From Acidimicrobiales bacterium (GTDB lineage: Bacteria > Actinomycetota > Acidimicrobiia > Acidimicrobiales > Iamiaceae): a DNA stretch of 64,000 bases. The translations under genes and the position numbers were made by a program. The notes below the pieces were generated by a model. That model had not been told where the DNA came from and ran no database searches. It saw nothing but the letters and a program-made list of their open reading frames with translations. Location of the stretch: assembly GCA_035630295.1 (NCBI GenBank), contig DASQKY010000023.1, positions 29,433 to 93,432 on the forward strand, read 5' to 3'. Each line of letters opens with the position of its first letter. Within the stretch, counting starts at the first letter, position 1. This document shows positions 47,451 through 56,294 of the stretch, piece by piece.

Positions 47451-48641
47451 CGGGCCGGGCTCCCCCGGGGTCGCCGACCGGGGCCGGACCCGCCGGGGGA
47501 CGCGGGCGCCGATGCCGCAGGTGACCTCGTAGCCGATGGTGCCCAACCGCTCGGCCCACTCCTCGGCGGTGACCTCGGCGACGCCCTGCCGGCCGATGAG
47601 CACCACCTCGTCCCCCGGGCGCACCGCGGCTCGGGGCCCGCAGTCGACGGTGATCTGGTCCATGGTGACGGTGCCGGCGATGGGGCACCGCCGCCCTCCG
47701 ACCAGGACCACGCCGCCGGCGGCGCCCAGGGCCCGGCGCACGCCGTCGGCGTAGCCGACGGGCACGGTGGCCACGGTGGTGGGGGCGGCCACCCGGTACC
47801 GCTGGCCGTAGCTGATGGCCTCGCCGGCGGCCACCACCTTGACGTGGGCCACCCGGGACACCAGTCGCAGGGCCGGCACCAGGTCGACGGCGCCGGCCAG
47901 GGCCGGGGAGGGGGCGATGCCGTAGGCGGCGATGCCCACCCGCACCAGGTCGAGCCGGGTGGCCGGGTGGGCCAGGGCGGCGGCCGAGTTGGCGGCGTGG
48001 CGGACCGGCACCGGCACCCCGGCCGCCTCGACGGCGGCGCAGGCGGCGGCGAAGCGGTCGGCCTGCTCGGCGGTGAAGCCGGAGTCGGGCTCGTCGGCCA
48101 CGGCCATGTGGGTCCACACCGACGCCAGCCGCAGCTCGGGCCGGTCGGCCACCAGCCGGGCCAGGCCCGGCGCCGCGCCGGGGGCGGCGCCCACCCGGTG
48201 CATCCCGGTGTCGACCTTGAGGTGGAGGGGCCAGGGTCCGCCGACGGCACCGGGGCCGCCCCGCCCGGCCACGGCCCGGGCCATGGCCTCGACGGCGGCC
48301 GCCGAGTAGGCCGTGGGCTCGATCCCGGCCGCCACCACCCGGGCCTCGGCCCCGGGCGGCGGCTCGGACAGCAGGAGCAGGCGGGCGTCCACACCGGCGG
48401 CCCGCAGCTCCTCGCCCTCCTCCACCAGGGCCACGGCCAGGCCCTCGGCCCCGCCCTCCAGGGCGGCCCGGGCCGCGGTGACGGCGCCGTGGCCGTAGCC
48501 GTCGGCCTTGACCACGGCCCACACCGGGACGGGGGCGGTGACGGCCCGCACGGCGCGCACGTTGGCGGCGATGGCGGCCGGGTCGATCTCGACCCAGGTG
48601 GGCCGCAGCGGCGGGCCGAGGTCGGGCGGGGGGGCGGTCAT
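47448..48641 (-). CDS. alr: Alanine racemase
   Basis: PLP enzyme making D-alanine for peptidoglycan. The 397-residue protein has VPVWAVVKADGYGHGAVTAA with the PLP lysine (residue 45), LHLKVDTGMHRVGAAPG, SVWTHMAVADEPDSGFTAEQ, AANSAAALAHPATRLDLVRV, GIAAYGIAPSP and GYADGVRRALGAAG. The second-subunit Tyr is in ISYGQRY. Length is normal. The ATG is at 48639-48641. nnr and tsaE-tsaB are near, as in mycobacteria. Confidence 0.97.
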   Translation of the reverse strand: MTAPPPDLGPPLRPTWVEIDPAAIAANVRAVRAVTAPVPVWAVVKADGYGHGAVTAARAALEGGAEGLAVALVEEGEELRAAGVDARLLLLSEPPPGAEARVVAAGIEPTAYSAAAVEAMARAVAGRGGPGAVGGPWPLHLKVDTGMHRVGAAPGAAPGLARLVADRPELRLASVWTHMAVADEPDSGFTAEQADRFAAACAAVEAAGVPVPVRHAANSAAALAHPATRLDLVRVGIAAYGIAPSPALAGAVDLVPALRLVSRVAHVKVVAAGEAISYGQRYRVAAPTTVATVPVGYADGVRRALGAAGGVVLVGGRRCPIAGTVTMDQITVDCGPRAAVRPGDEVVLIGRQGVAEVTAEEWAERLGTIGYEVTCGIGARVPRRVRPRSATPGEPGP

Positions 48642-48738
48642 GGCAGGCGGTCCAGCGGGGGCGTCGGACGGGGGCCGGACGGGCCCCCGGGGGCGGGGTG
48701 GGAGCCCACCGGGGTGGCCGGGGCCGGGAGGGCCGGGG

Positions 48739-49209
48739 TCAGGGCTCGGCGATCATGGCCCGGACGATGTCGCCGCGGGCGACGATGCCCACCAGGCGGC
48801 CGTCGCCGTCGACCACCGGCAGCCGGGAGACGTCGTGCTGGTGGAGCAGGGTGGCCGCCCGCTCCAGGGTGTCGTCGGGGCCGATGGTGTGGGGGTCGGT
48901 GGTCATGACCGCGGCCACGGTGCCGCCCACCGCCCGCCGCAGGTCCTCCCCGAAGCGCTTGCGCTCGCCCGGGAGCTCGAAGCTGGCGCCCAGGAGGGTG
49001 ATGACCGTGGGCACGTGGACCTGGCCCTCGGCCACGATCAGGTCACTGGTACTGAGCAGCCCGACCACCCGGCCCTGGCCGTCGACCACCGGGGCGGCGT
49101 CGACGTCGCGTTCGACCAGCGCGGCCATGGCGGAGCGGACCTCGTCGTCGGGGGCGAAGGTGAGCACGTCGACGGTCATGACGTCGCGCACGGGCTGGGA
49201 TCGGGGCAC
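48739..49209 (-). CDS. CBS-domain-pair protein
   Basis: A 156-residue protein made of two CBS domains, a fold that usually senses adenine nucleotides. Seen are RDVMTVDVLTFAPDDEVRSA, DAAPVVDGQGRVVGLLSTSD in the first, and DPHTIGPDDTLERAATLLHQ, SRLPVVDGDGRLVGIVARGD in the second. No other domain is fused, so it may regulate an unlinked partner. GGAGGA lies 5 nt before the GTG at 49209, and nnr ends directly upstream. Confidence 0.92.
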   Translation of the reverse strand: MPRSQPVRDVMTVDVLTFAPDDEVRSAMAALVERDVDAAPVVDGQGRVVGLLSTSDLIVAEGQVHVPTVITLLGASFELPGERKRFGEDLRRAVGGTVAAVMTTDPHTIGPDDTLERAATLLHQHDVSRLPVVDGDGRLVGIVARGDIVRAMIAEP

Positions 49210-49210
49210 G

Positions 49211-50695
49211 TCAGTCCTCCGGGAGCAGGGCCAGGGCGGCGGGGAGGTGGGCGGCGACATCACCGGCCACCAGGCCGCGGCGACAGGGTACGGGCTCCTG
49301 CCGGGCCCGGGGAGCACCGGCCCGCGCCGCCGCGGCCAGGGCCCCGGCCCGACCGTGCAGGTGGGCGCCGGCCGCGGCCGCCTCGGTCGGGTCCAGGCCC
49401 TGGGCCAGGAGGGCGGCGATGGCCCCGGTGAGCACGTCACCGGTGCCGGCGGTGGCCAGGCGGGCGTCTCCGGTGGTGGCCACCAGGACCCGGCCCCCCG
49501 GGTCGGCGACGACGGTGGGCGCCCCCTTGGCCAGGACCACGGCGCCCCGCCGGGCGGCCAGGGCCCGCACCTCGGCCAGCCGGTCGGGCGCCGAGGGGTC
49601 GCCCCCCAGGCGGGCCAGCTCCCCGTCGTGGGGGGTGAGGACCACCGTCGGGTGGCCGTCCCCGCCCTCTCCCCGGCCGCCCCGCCGGCCGTCGCCGGGG
49701 CACGGGCCCGGGCCCCGGGTCAGCGCACCGTCGACGTCGCCGGCCAGGGCGGTGAGGCCGTCGCCGTCGACCACCACGGGGGGGCGGTCCACCGCGCCGA
49801 CCAGGGCTCGCACCTGCTCGGCGGTGGCCTCCCCGGTCCCCAGGCCGGGGCCGACGCCCAGGGCCCGGATGCGGTCGACGTCGTCGAGCACGGCCGCTGC
49901 CCAGCCCCCGTCGGGGAGGGGCACGGCCACCACCTCGGTGGGCGCCCCGGGGGCGTCGGCCAGGCCCGGCGTCGAGAGGCGGACGTAGCCGGCGCCGGCC
50001 CGCTGGGCCCCCGCGGCGGCCAGGTGGGCGGCCCCGGTCATGCCCGGCGACCCGGCCACTATCCAACAGGCCGCCCGCCACTTGTGGGTGTCACGGGCCG
50101 GAGCGGGCAGCCAGGCGACCACGTCGGCGTCCTCGACCACGTGGGCGGTGGCGGTCGAGACGTCGAGGCCGATGTCGGCCACCGTGACCTCCCCGGCCAG
50201 GCCGGGCCCCGCTCCGAGGACCAGGCCGGGCTTCAGGGCGGCGAAGGTGACGGTGCGCGCCGCGGCCCACGGGTGGCCAGCGGCCCGGCCGGAGAGGCCG
50301 TCCACGCCGCTGGGGATGTCCACGGCCAGGACCGCGGCCCCCTCGGGAGCCGGCGGGGGCGCCCACCCCCGCCCGTCGCCCCGGTGGCGGTAGCCGGTGC
50401 CGTAGGCGGCGTCGATCAGCAGGTCGGCGAGGGGGAGGGTCGGGGGCAGGTCCCCAGCGTCGAGCACCGCCACCCGCACGCCCCGCCGGCGCAGGCGCAC
50501 CGCTGCCGCCCGGCCGTCGGCCCCGTTGTTGCCCGGGCCGGCCACCACCACGACCCGGCGCCCGTAGGCGCCGCCCAGCAGGTCGAGGGCCGCTCGGGCC
50601 ACCGCCGCGCCGGCCCGCTCGACGAGCACCTCCACCGGCTCGGGGGCGGCGGCGTCGATGGCGCCCATCTCCTCGGGGGTCACGACCGGGATCAC
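49211..50695 (-). CDS. nnr: Bifunctional NAD(P)HX epimerase/dehydratase
   Basis: Repairs hydrated NADH and NADPH. About 494 residues in two domains. The N-terminal epimerase has VVVAGPGNNGADGRAAAVRL and AVDIPSGVDGLSGRAAGHP. The C-terminal ADP-dependent dehydratase has THKWRAACWIVAGSPGMTGA, LGVGPGLGTGE, VVLTPHDGELARLGG and ARLATAGTGDVLTGAIAALL. A Gly/Arg-rich insertion of about 25 residues interrupts the dehydratase half. The GTG at 50693-50695 is chosen because it is 6 nt after CAGCAT; GTG or ATG codons further upstream are less likely. Confidence 0.93.
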   Translation of the reverse strand: MIPVVTPEEMGAIDAAAPEPVEVLVERAGAAVARAALDLLGGAYGRRVVVVAGPGNNGADGRAAAVRLRRRGVRVAVLDAGDLPPTLPLADLLIDAAYGTGYRHRGDGRGWAPPPAPEGAAVLAVDIPSGVDGLSGRAAGHPWAAARTVTFAALKPGLVLGAGPGLAGEVTVADIGLDVSTATAHVVEDADVVAWLPAPARDTHKWRAACWIVAGSPGMTGAAHLAAAGAQRAGAGYVRLSTPGLADAPGAPTEVVAVPLPDGGWAAAVLDDVDRIRALGVGPGLGTGEATAEQVRALVGAVDRPPVVVDGDGLTALAGDVDGALTRGPGPCPGDGRRGGRGEGGDGHPTVVLTPHDGELARLGGDPSAPDRLAEVRALAARRGAVVLAKGAPTVVADPGGRVLVATTGDARLATAGTGDVLTGAIAALLAQGLDPTEAAAAGAHLHGRAGALAAAARAGAPRARQEPVPCRRGLVAGDVAAHLPAALALLPED

Positions 50696-50753
50696 CCCCC
50701 CATGCTGCCCGCCTGGGCCCGACACCGTGGGCCCCGGTCGCACCACCGGTCCC

Positions 50754-50759
50754 TACGCT
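50754..50759 (+). promoter_or_regulatory. Leaderless -10 box (TACGCT)
   Basis: TACGCT ends 6 nt before the GTG at 50766. It is divergent from nnr. Confidence 0.5.
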
Positions 50760-50765
50760 GCCGGG

Positions 50766-51665
50766 GTGCCCGCCCTCGCCTCGCCCACGCTCGTGCCGTT
50801 GGACGACGGGCGGGTGCTGGCCGTCGACGACGTGGGTGACCCGGACGGGGCCCCCGTCCTCTACCTGCACGGCGCGCCCGACTCGCGGCTCTCCCGCCAC
50901 CCCGACGACGGCCTGGCCGCCCGGGCCGGGGTGCGGCTGCTGGCCGTGGACCGGCCGGGGTGCGGGCGCAGCACCGGCCACCCGGGCCGCACGCTGGGCT
51001 CGGTGGCCGACGACCTGGCCGCGGCCTGCGCCCACCTGGGCGTGGACCGGACCGGGGTCCTGGCCTGGTCGGCCGGCGCCCCCTTCGCCGTGGCCCTGGC
51101 CGCCCGCCACCCCCGCCTGGTGGCCGCCGTGGGCCTGGCCGCCCCCCTGGTCCCCGTCGACGCCTACGCCACCCCGGAGGTGGCCGAGGCGGCCGGGCCG
51201 GGCCGGGCCCTGTTCGCCGAGATGGCGGCCGAGCTGCCGGCCGAGGAGGTGGCGGCCGAGGTGGCGCCCTACCTGCTGCCCGACCCGGCCACCACGGAAG
51301 CGGTGGCCGCCCACCTGCGGGAGGAGGGCGACGAGCGGCGGGCAGCCGAGCTGGCCACGGTGCCCGGCGGGTTCGACCACCTGGTGGCGGCCACCGTGGA
51401 GGCCGTGGCCCGGGGCCGCGACGGCCTGAGCCAGGAGGTGGCCACCCAGGCCGGCCGGCCCGACGTCGACCTGGCCGCCGGCACCGCCCCCGTCACCATC
51501 TGGAGCGGCACCGCCGACCCGGTGGCGCCCCCGGCCTTCGGGGCCTGGTGGGCGGCCACCGCGCCCGGGGCCCGGCACCACGTGCTGGAGGGCGCCACCC
51601 ACGTCCTGCACCTGCCCCGCTGGGCCACGCTCCTCGCCGCCCTGGTCCCCGGCCCCGCTCAGTAG
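50766..51665 (+). CDS. Alpha/beta hydrolase
   Basis: A 299-residue soluble hydrolase. The fold markers are PVLYLHGAPDSRLSRHPDDG (oxyanion HG), LLAVDRPGCGRSTGHPG, the nucleophile elbow AWSAGAPFAVALAARHP, the acid in WSGTADPVAPPAFG and the His in LEGATHVLHLPRW. The substrate is not predictable; esterase or lactonase-type activities are common. The GTG start is set by the TACGCT box. It converges on the acidic Tyr-rich gene with a 7-bp overlap. Confidence 0.88.
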   Translation: MPALASPTLVPLDDGRVLAVDDVGDPDGAPVLYLHGAPDSRLSRHPDDGLAARAGVRLLAVDRPGCGRSTGHPGRTLGSVADDLAAACAHLGVDRTGVLAWSAGAPFAVALAARHPRLVAAVGLAAPLVPVDAYATPEVAEAAGPGRALFAEMAAELPAEEVAAEVAPYLLPDPATTEAVAAHLREEGDERRAAELATVPGGFDHLVAATVEAVARGRDGLSQEVATQAGRPDVDLAAGTAPVTIWSGTADPVAPPAFGAWWAATAPGARHHVLEGATHVLHLPRWATLLAALVPGPAQ

Positions 51666-52162
51666 CTCTCGTAGCTGCTGTCGTAGCTCGAGTCGTAGCT
51701 GCTGGACGTGTCGACGTCGCTGGAGCTGGCGTCGTAGGAGGTGTCGGCGTAGCCGGAGCTGGCGTCGTACGAGGTGTCGGCGTAGCCGGTGTCGGCGGCG
51801 CTGTAGTCGTAGGTGTCGCCGTAGCTGTAGTCGGCGGCGTAGGACTCGGCGGTGTAGGCGTCGCCGCTGGCGTCGTAGGCGGTCCAGCTGGCGCTGTCCG
51901 CCGCGTAGGAGTCGGTCTCGTAGCCGTCGGACACGCTGCTCCAGTAGTCCGACGCCTCGTAGTCGCCGGCGTACCAGGCCTCGTTGGAGGCGCTGCTGGC
52001 GTCCAGGGAGGCGCCCCAGGCGTCCCAGGAGGCGTCGGTGGCCTCCAGCGACTGGTCCCAGTAGGTGTCGCTGGACTGGGAGAAGTCGCCGGTGGCGATC
52101 TCGGCCTCGGCGGTGGCCTGGTAGCTGCCGTCGTAGTAGCTGGTCTCGGTGTAGTCGCTCAT
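51659..52162 (-). CDS. Extremely acidic Tyr/Ser/Asp-rich low-complexity protein
   Basis: A 167-residue protein of unknown family with very biased composition: about 38 Ser, 27 Asp, 28 Ala, 25 Tyr and 9 Glu, 6 Trp, and no Lys, Arg, His, Pro or Cys. Net charge is about minus 36. The end is repetitive (GYADTSYDASS occurs twice, then SYDSSYDSSYESY). There is no signal peptide or membrane segment. It looks like an aromatic-spaced disordered protein able to assemble or phase-separate. A GGAGGG ribosome-binding site precedes the ATG at 52160-52162, and codon use is gene-like, so expression is likely. Confidence 0.8.
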   Translation of the reverse strand: MSDYTETSYYDGSYQATAEAEIATGDFSQSSDTYWDQSLEATDASWDAWGASLDASSASNEAWYAGDYEASDYWSSVSDGYETDSYAADSASWTAYDASGDAYTAESYAADYSYGDTYDYSAADTGYADTSYDASSGYADTSYDASSSDVDTSSSYDSSYDSSYESY

Positions 52163-52270
52163 CGGTCGCCCTCCGGGGTCGTGGTGGTCGTGGGGTGAGA
52201 GGCCACCGGACCGCCCCATGTTCCTCCGTCGGGGCACCGTGGGGAAGGGGTCCCCGGGCCGGGGCGTGGA

Positions 52271-52636
52271 TCAGTCGGCGGCGGCCACGGCCACGGCCAC
52301 CAGGTCGGAGTGGCTGAGCGACAGGTGCCAGGTGGTGATGCCGGCCCCGGCGGCCAGGGCCGCGGCCCGCCCGGTGAGGCCCACCGTGGGGCGCCCCGAC
52401 GGCTCGGCCCCCACCTCGATCTCGTGGAAGGCCACGTCGCCCAGCCCGGCCCCCAGCACCTTCATCACCGCCTCCTTGGCTGCGAAGCGGGCGGCCAGGG
52501 TGGGCACCGGGTCGCGCCGTCCGGCGGCCCGGGCCCTCTCGGCGTCGGTGAAGAGCCGGTCGGCCATGCGGGGGGTGCGGGCCAGGACGGCCCGGAACCG
52601 GTCGAGGTCGACCACGTCGGTGCCCAGGCCCCGCAC
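52271..52636 (-). CDS. acpS: Holo-[acyl-carrier-protein] synthase
   Basis: Transfers the phosphopantetheine arm from CoA to acyl carrier proteins. The 121-residue protein has VRGLGTDVVDLDRFRAVL, ARFAAKEAVMKVLGAGLGDV and WHLSLSHSDLVAVAVA, the three blocks of the AcpS family. The GTG at 52634-52636 is the best start because it precedes the first strand. It follows the GlmS-like gene by 8 nt. PanC and PanD in this window feed the same CoA pathway. Confidence 0.95.
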   Translation of the reverse strand: MRGLGTDVVDLDRFRAVLARTPRMADRLFTDAERARAAGRRDPVPTLAARFAAKEAVMKVLGAGLGDVAFHEIEVGAEPSGRPTVGLTGRAAALAAGAGITTWHLSLSHSDLVAVAVAAAD

Positions 52637-52644
52637 CGCCGGGC

Positions 52645-55600
52645 TCAGCCGGCGGAGCGCCAGCGCTCGGCCAGCACGTAGACGGGCGAGGTCAGCAGCT
52701 CGATCAGCGGGATCTCGCCCAGCAGGTCCGCCCGGAACGTGGGCTCGGTCTCGGTGACGGCGTCGGTCAGGGCCGACAGGCGGGTGCGGTACTGCTCCAG
52801 CACCGAGCGGGCCCGGGCCGCCGGCAGGCGCTCGGCGAAGCGGCAGTGCAGGAGGGTGAGCCCGGTGCACTGGGTGCCCCGCACCTCGGGGACGATGACC
52901 ACGGTGCGCCCGTCGCTGCGGCCCACGGCCACGGTGACCTCCCGCTCGGTGGCCACCCGGTGCTTGGTGCCCCGCAGGACGGGGTTGCGCTCGGTGCGCA
53001 GCGGGAGGTCCCGGGCGATGCCGCCCCGGTCGATGACCCGGATGGTGGCCTCGTGGGTCTCGACCGTGCCCTCCACCTGGTAGCGGGTGAACCCCAGCAC
53101 CTCCTCCACGGCGGGGTCGAGGCCGGCCAGGGTGCGCAGGGCCCGGTAGCTGACCCGGTCGCGGGGGGCGCCGGCCTCCAGCGTGGCCGCCACCAGGGGC
53201 ACCTGGAGCAGGCCCTCGTCGCTGCGGGAGATGCCCACGGTGACGGTCTTGGCCTGGTGCTTGATGGCGTCGACGGGGCGGGTCAGCTCCTCGATGCCGG
53301 TGGTGAGGGCGGTGGTGAGGTCCTCGACCAGGGCCACCGGCGAGCCGGCCCGGCCGTGCTCGACCTCGTAGGCCTCCAGGGGGGCCAGCCCGGTGGCGTA
53401 GCGGAACAGGGAGGCCAGGCGCACCGCGGTGCCCGCTTCCAGGCTGCCGTCGTAGCCGCCGCTGCGCACGACCTCGGCGAACCGGGCGGCCAGGGGGGCG
53501 AAGTCGGCGCGCAGCTCGGCCAGGAGCAGGTCGCCGTCCACCGCGGCCGGGCTGCCGGCCCGGTGCTCGATGGCGGCCCGGGCCTGGCGCAGGGGCAGGG
53601 CCGAGGCGTCGATGGCCAGGGCCGCCTCGTAGCCGAACAGGTGCCCGACCACCGCGGCCAGGACGAAGGCCAGGGCCGGGTCGACGGCGGGCACGGTGAG
53701 GACCCGCAGGGCGGCCGAGAACCGCTCCTCGCCCTCCGAGGCGATGACCACCGGCGAGGCCTTGTGGGCCCGGTAGATGGCCACCTCCTTGGCCACGTCG
53801 TCGGCGTTGGAGCCCTGGAGGCCGGTGGCGCACACGATGATGAGCGGCTCGGAGGACAGGTCGATGTGCTTCTTGTCCTCGGTGGCGTCGCAGGCGATGG
53901 CCTTGTAGCAGAGCTCCGAGAGCTTGATGCGCAGCTCCTGGGCGGCGATGCGATCGGCCCCGGAGCCCACGATGGCCCAGTAGCGCTTGGACGGCGCCAG
54001 CTCCCGGGCCGCGTCGGCGATGGCCGGCCGGGTGGCGATGACCTGCTCCATGGCCTCGGGCAGGGCCCGCAACCCGCCCAGCAGCCGGCCCCGGGCCTCG
54101 GCCGCGCCGTCGGACCGGTCGACCTCGGCGGCGATGGCCGCGGCCAGGACGATGCCCGCCGCCACCTGGGCGTAGAACGCCTTGGTCGAGGCGACGCTCA
54201 TCTCCACGTCGCGCCCGTCGGAGGTGTAGAGCACGCCGTCGGAGCGATCGGTGAGGTCGCTGCCCCGCCGGTTGACGATGCTGATGACGGTGGCCCCCCG
54301 AGACCGGGCCAGGTCGACGGTGCGGTTGGTGTCGGTGGTGGTGCCGGACTGGCTGACGGCCACGACGAGCGTGTCGGCCATGTCGGGCCGCAGGGCGAAG
54401 CCGCTGAGCTCGGTGGCCAGGCGGGCCTCGACCCGCAGGGGCGTGTTCGCGGCCAGCGTCGACAGGGTGGAGGCCAGGGCCTGGCCCGCCACCGCGGCGG
54501 TGCCCTGGCCGATGGCCAGGACCCGGGTGATGCGCCCCTCGGCCAGGGCGGCCCGGGTGGCCTCGGGCAGGGTCTCGGGTCCGAGGCGGGCCTCGACCGG
54601 GCCGCCGTCCGCCCCGGCCACGATCTTGCCCCGGAGCGTCTTGCGGAACGAGGCCGGCGACTCGCTGATCTCCTTGAGCAGGAAGTGCGGGTGGTCGCCC
54701 CGGTCGATGTCGCGGGTGGTGACCTCGGCCCGGGCCAGCTCGTCCTCGGCGACGGGCAGCTCGCCGCCGGCGTAGGACAGGCGGCGGATGCCCTCGACGG
54801 TGCCGGCCGCCGCCGCGTCGAGGGCCACCACCTGGCCCCGGCTGCCGGTGGGGTCCTCGGGGTCGGCCGCGGTCTCGCCGTCCATGCGCAGGTAGCGGTC
54901 GCACTCCTCGACCACCCCGTAGGGCTCCGAGGCCACCAGGTAGAGGTCCTCGGCCAGGCCGACGTAGAGGGCCTGGCCGCTGCCCCGCAGGGCCAGCAGG
55001 AGCGACCCGGGCAAGGAGGCGGGCGAGGCCCCGATGGCCACCGAGCCGTCGAAGGTGGCCACGGTGCGCCGGAAGCCGTCGACCGGGTCGGTGCCGGCGG
55101 CCAGGGCCCGGCTGACGAGGGTGGGGATGACCTTGGCGTCGGTGGTGATCTCGGGGGCGTAGGCCAGCCCGGCCCGGGCCTTCAGGTCGGCGAAGTTGTC
55201 GATGTCGCCGTTGAGGGCCGCGGTCACGTAGGGGCCGGCCGCGGCCGGCCCGGCCGCGCCGAGCTCCTCGTCGCTGTTGACGGGGTGGGCGTTGGCCTGG
55301 GAGATGATGCCCACGCTGGCCCACCGGGTGTGGCCCAGCACCAGGACCTCGGCCTCCTCGGAGGAGAGGGCCCGGCGCAGCAGGTCGTCACCGGTGAGGG
55401 CGGTGCGCAGCTCGCGGGAGTTGTCGCCCAGCTCGCCGATCTCGGCCGCCGCCTTGTACACGAAGGACAGGCAGTCCCCGGCGGCCCGCACCGAGCCGGA
55501 GCCGAAGGTGGGGTCGTCGCCCCGGTCGGCCAGCACGACGGCCATCTCGGCCCCGGCCAGGTCGAGGCCGTGGCCCCGGACCAGGAGGGTGAGCCCGGCC

Positions 55601-56118
55601 GAGTCCCGGCCCCGCACCTCCAGGCGGTCGAGGGCGGACAGGGCGAGCTGCACCGAGGTCATGGCCTCGACGGCGGCGGGACCGGCGCCGGGACCGGCCA
55701 GGCCGGCCACGGCCCGGGCGGTGCGCAGCCGGTCGCGCCCGATGGACCAGGCCCCGTCCCGCACCGCCACCAGGGCGGTGTTGATGGCCTCCTGCTCCAC
55801 GGTGGGCTGGTCGGCCAGCAGGTCCTCGAGGCGGGTGTCGAGGGCGGCCACCGCCCCGGCCAGGTCGGCCAGGTGGCCCTCCAGGCCGGCGACCAGGGCC
55901 GGGGCGGCCAGCAGGGCCCGCACCCCGGGGGTCCCCCGGAGGAGGCGGTCGGCCTCGGCCAGCCGGGTGGCGGCGGTCTCCAGCGCCTTGCGGACGTCGC
56001 TGCCGGCTCGGGCCTCGGCCACGAGGGCGGGGGTGTCCCCCACCAGCGCCAGGAGCGTGTCCGTGGCCGGGGGGCTCCGGTGGCTGCGGCGCCGGGCCAC
56101 GGCGATGATGCCGCACAT
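52645..56118 (-). CDS. glmS: Oversized GlmS-like glucosamine-6-phosphate synthase
   Basis: Likely makes glucosamine 6-phosphate from fructose 6-phosphate and glutamine, but at 1157 residues it is almost twice the usual length (about 610). It begins MCGIIAV with the catalytic Cys. About 140 helical residues then intervene before RGRDSAGL (169-176), which normally follows near residue 26. GHTRWASVGIISQANAHPVN and LNGDIDN complete the glutaminase. Two SIS domains follow (AVSQSGTTTDT, AIVGSGADRIA). RPVDAIKHQAKTVTVG matches the usual GlmS C-terminus, but about 190 further residues follow. GGAGG lies 8 nt upstream of the ATG. glmM is upstream. Confidence 0.85.
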   Translation of the reverse strand: MCGIIAVARRRSHRSPPATDTLLALVGDTPALVAEARAGSDVRKALETAATRLAEADRLLRGTPGVRALLAAPALVAGLEGHLADLAGAVAALDTRLEDLLADQPTVEQEAINTALVAVRDGAWSIGRDRLRTARAVAGLAGPGAGPAAVEAMTSVQLALSALDRLEVRGRDSAGLTLLVRGHGLDLAGAEMAVVLADRGDDPTFGSGSVRAAGDCLSFVYKAAAEIGELGDNSRELRTALTGDDLLRRALSSEEAEVLVLGHTRWASVGIISQANAHPVNSDEELGAAGPAAAGPYVTAALNGDIDNFADLKARAGLAYAPEITTDAKVIPTLVSRALAAGTDPVDGFRRTVATFDGSVAIGASPASLPGSLLLALRGSGQALYVGLAEDLYLVASEPYGVVEECDRYLRMDGETAADPEDPTGSRGQVVALDAAAAGTVEGIRRLSYAGGELPVAEDELARAEVTTRDIDRGDHPHFLLKEISESPASFRKTLRGKIVAGADGGPVEARLGPETLPEATRAALAEGRITRVLAIGQGTAAVAGQALASTLSTLAANTPLRVEARLATELSGFALRPDMADTLVVAVSQSGTTTDTNRTVDLARSRGATVISIVNRRGSDLTDRSDGVLYTSDGRDVEMSVASTKAFYAQVAAGIVLAAAIAAEVDRSDGAAEARGRLLGGLRALPEAMEQVIATRPAIADAARELAPSKRYWAIVGSGADRIAAQELRIKLSELCYKAIACDATEDKKHIDLSSEPLIIVCATGLQGSNADDVAKEVAIYRAHKASPVVIASEGEERFSAALRVLTVPAVDPALAFVLAAVVGHLFGYEAALAIDASALPLRQARAAIEHRAGSPAAVDGDLLLAELRADFAPLAARFAEVVRSGGYDGSLEAGTAVRLASLFRYATGLAPLEAYEVEHGRAGSPVALVEDLTTALTTGIEELTRPVDAIKHQAKTVTVGISRSDEGLLQVPLVAATLEAGAPRDRVSYRALRTLAGLDPAVEEVLGFTRYQVEGTVETHEATIRVIDRGGIARDLPLRTERNPVLRGTKHRVATEREVTVAVGRSDGRTVVIVPEVRGTQCTGLTLLHCRFAERLPAARARSVLEQYRTRLSALTDAVTETEPTFRADLLGEIPLIELLTSPVYVLAERWRSAG

Positions 56119-56153
56119 GGGGCGGGCCTCCAGGGGTCGGGGGACGGGGGCCG

Positions 56154-56159
56154 ATGCTA
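56154..56159 (-). promoter_or_regulatory. Candidate -10 box (TAGCAT) of the GlmS-like gene
   Basis: TAGCAT on the minus strand would start a transcript near 56147, giving a leader of about 29 nt with the GGAGG site at 56127-56131. Confidence 0.4.
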
Positions 56160-56233
56160 CCGGGCCCCCCTGCTCGCCTCGTCGCCCGCCCCGGGGTCCC
56201 CACCCCTCCCGTCCCCTTCCGAGGGCCCGATCC

Positions 56234-56280
56234 AACCGGGCACGGAAGAGCCGGGATGTCGGGCCTTTTCGTGCCCGGTT
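56234..56280. repeat. 47-nt palindromic intergenic repeat, copy C1
   Basis: Best-preserved copy: outer arms AACCGGGCACGGAAG and TTTTCGTGCCCGGTT, core AGCCGGGATGTCGGGC. It starts 61 nt before copy C2. It lies between glmM and the GlmS-like gene and could fold in the transcript. Confidence 0.88.
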
Positions 56281-56294
56281 CGTCGCGCCGCTCC

